DNA of 64,000 bases from Clostridiaceae bacterium (GTDB lineage: Bacteria > Bacillota > Clostridia > Clostridiales > Clostridiaceae). Both the position numbers and the translations under genes were made by a program. The notes under the pieces are model-generated. The model was not told the DNA's origin, did no database searches, and saw only the letters and a program-made list of their open reading frames with translations. Positions 62,921 to 64,000 of this stretch are shown piece by piece. The stretch is from the NCBI GenBank assembly GCA_902363375.1, contig CABIZX010000001.1, positions 186,001 through 250,000 on the forward strand. Reading direction: 5' to 3'. The stretch's first letter is position 1. Each line of letters opens with the position of its first letter.

Positions 62921-64000
62921 TTATAGTTCAGAAAGTATTTCAGCGATATTAACAGCGTGATCGCCAACTCTTTCAAGATTACTAATAATATCTAAGAACA
63001 TAGCACCTACTGTAGCGCTGCATACGCCAGTATTTAATCTTCCAATATGAGAAGATTTTAAGCTTTTTTCTAAGGAGTCTATTTCACTTTCTATAGATCT
63101 AACAGACATGGCCTTTTCTTGGGTATAGTGAGAAAAACAATCTATACTATACTCTAGAGAGCTTATACATAACTTGGACATCAAATCAAGTTCGTCCATA
63201 GCAGCACTTGAAAAATCAATATTTTTTGCATTCTTTTCCATGGCCCAATCAGCTATATTTTCAGCATGATCGCCTATACGTTCTATGTCATTTACTACAT
63301 GGAAGTAGGAAGCTAAAACCGATCTTTGTTCATCTCCAATATCTGAGTTAGAGAGTTTTACCAAGTATTTTGTTATATCAGTTTCAAGAATGTTTATCAA
63401 AGATTCATTTTTATACACTGTGTTTATCACATCTAGATTACCTTCAGTGAATCCCTTTAAGGCTGTTTCTAGATTTTCTTTTGCTAAATTTCCCATTCTA
63501 ACAATTTCATTTGTACATTGTCCAAAAGCTATTGTAGGTGTCTCTAATAATCTATCATCTATATATTTAACTCCAACAACTTCCTTTTCATCTTCACCAG
63601 GAAGTATAAAATTAACTAATCCTACTAAATATTTAGTAAATGGTAATAGTAAGATAGTATTTATTATATTAAATATTGTATGAGCATTAGCAATTTGCTT
63701 AGCTACCACTTCACCACTTACTCCAGGAGTAATAGCTGTTACAGTAGTTAACAGTAAGTGTGAAATTGGTGGAACTAAGAATATAATACTACCAATTACA
63801 TTGAAAAATAAGTGAATCAAAGCTGCTTTTTTAGCAGTTTTAGAAGTTCCTACACAGGATAATAGAGCAGTTACGCAAGTACCTATGTTTGTACCATACA
63901 AAATTGGTATAGCAACATCAATTGGAAGACTTCCAACAGAAGCTAGAGCAACAAGAATTCCAGTAACAGCAGAAGAACTTTGAATTATTGCTGTTATACA
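62921..64000 (-). CDS. Na/Pi cotransporter with PhoU-like domain, cut by window edge
   Basis: The reverse-strand frame is open from the window edge to the stop at 62921, 359 codons. The visible part begins inside the membrane domain with IIQSSSAVTG and GTNIGTCVTALLS, signature motifs of the NptA/YjbB-type sodium-phosphate family. Two to three membrane segments follow, then a PhoU-like four-helix region (about the last 210 residues; GDEQRSVLASYFHVVNDIERIGDHAENIA and RVGDHAVNIAEIL). A TTG at 63901 is not the real start since the homology continues upstream. Imports phosphate in exchange with sodium, by family. Confidence 0.93.
   Translation of the reverse strand, partial: CITAIIQSSSAVTGILVALASVGSLPIDVAIPILYGTNIGTCVTALLSCVGTSKTAKKAALIHLFFNVIGSIIFLVPPISHLLLTTVTAITPGVSGEVVAKQIANAHTIFNIINTILLLPFTKYLVGLVNFILPGEDEKEVVGVKYIDDRLLETPTIAFGQCTNEIVRMGNLAKENLETALKGFTEGNLDVINTVYKNESLINILETDITKYLVKLSNSDIGDEQRSVLASYFHVVNDIERIGDHAENIADWAMEKNAKNIDFSSAAMDELDLMSKLCISSLEYSIDCFSHYTQEKAMSVRSIESEIDSLEKSLKSSHIGRLNTGVCSATVGAMFLDIISNLERVGDHAVNIAEILSEL

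Overview
The window is AT-rich, has strong GGAGG-type ribosome binding sites, many U-tailed stem-loops and typical low-GC Firmicute gene families. Together these suggest a Clostridium-like anaerobe. I see no phage, transposon, CRISPR, rRNA or tRNA. It reads as ordinary chromosome with one large metabolic island.

Layout. 1-4.2 kb: a truncated lipoprotein, nagA, a small unknown, truA and an MFS transporter. 4.3-9.1 kb: a LacI-type regulator, a decayed deoD fragment, and a two-component system followed by a TPR lipoprotein. 9.3-12.3 kb: exonuclease III, two small unknowns and a leucine-rich-repeat membrane protein. 12.6-28.8 kb: a complete ethanolamine utilization (eut) microcompartment locus, eutG | eutS-P-V-W | eutA-B-C-L-K-E-M-T-pduL-(unknown)-N-(BMC-T)-H-Q. 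28.8-34 kb: a reverse-strand envelope operon (glycosyltransferase, polysaccharide deacetylase, MprF-like membrane protein), an EamA transporter and a Bax-inhibitor-1-type protein. 34.2-37.7 kb: a cobalamin riboswitch followed by cobT, a CobC-like phosphatase, cobU and cobS. 37.8-47.3 kb: a degV pseudogene, an Xaa-Pro aminopeptidase, an amino-acid transporter, a ZIP transporter, an XRE-cupin regulator, proC and a large protein with what looks like a dead dynamin-type P-loop. 47.5-50.5 kb: apbE and an FMN-binding lipoprotein, divergent from a NusG-II protein and a Gx transporter. 50.6-53.7 kb: a sigma-54 activator and thiolase, with a clear -24/-12 promoter and shared palindromes between them. 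54-59.1 kb: two VanW-family proteins, an HD protein and birA. 59.4-64 kb: a phosphoesterase, a YjjI/YjjW glycyl-radical enzyme pair and a truncated Na/Pi cotransporter.

How the parts work together. EutH would import ethanolamine. EutBC, with adenosylcobalamin supplied by EutT and reactivation by EutA, splits it into ammonia and acetaldehyde. EutE, the PduL-type transacylase, EutQ and EutG then convert acetaldehyde to acetyl-CoA, acetyl-P/acetate and ethanol, inside or beside a shell of EutS, L, K, M, N and a PduT-like BMC-T. EutW/EutV should release three attenuators, each showing the two-hairpin ANTAR-binding signature (hexaloops with A1 and G4). The B12-riboswitch-controlled cobTCUS genes for the lower ligand lie 6 kb away and fit the cofactor need of EutBC.

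Points worth a second look: a C-terminal rather than N-terminal encapsulation-like helix on EutE; an unassigned 228-residue protein with its own encapsulation-like helix; a Cys38-bearing BMC-T; a DNA/RNA-binding-like tail on EutK; the sigma-54 thiolase promoter with matching operators; the degenerate dynamin-like protein; and two decayed genes (deoD, degV).
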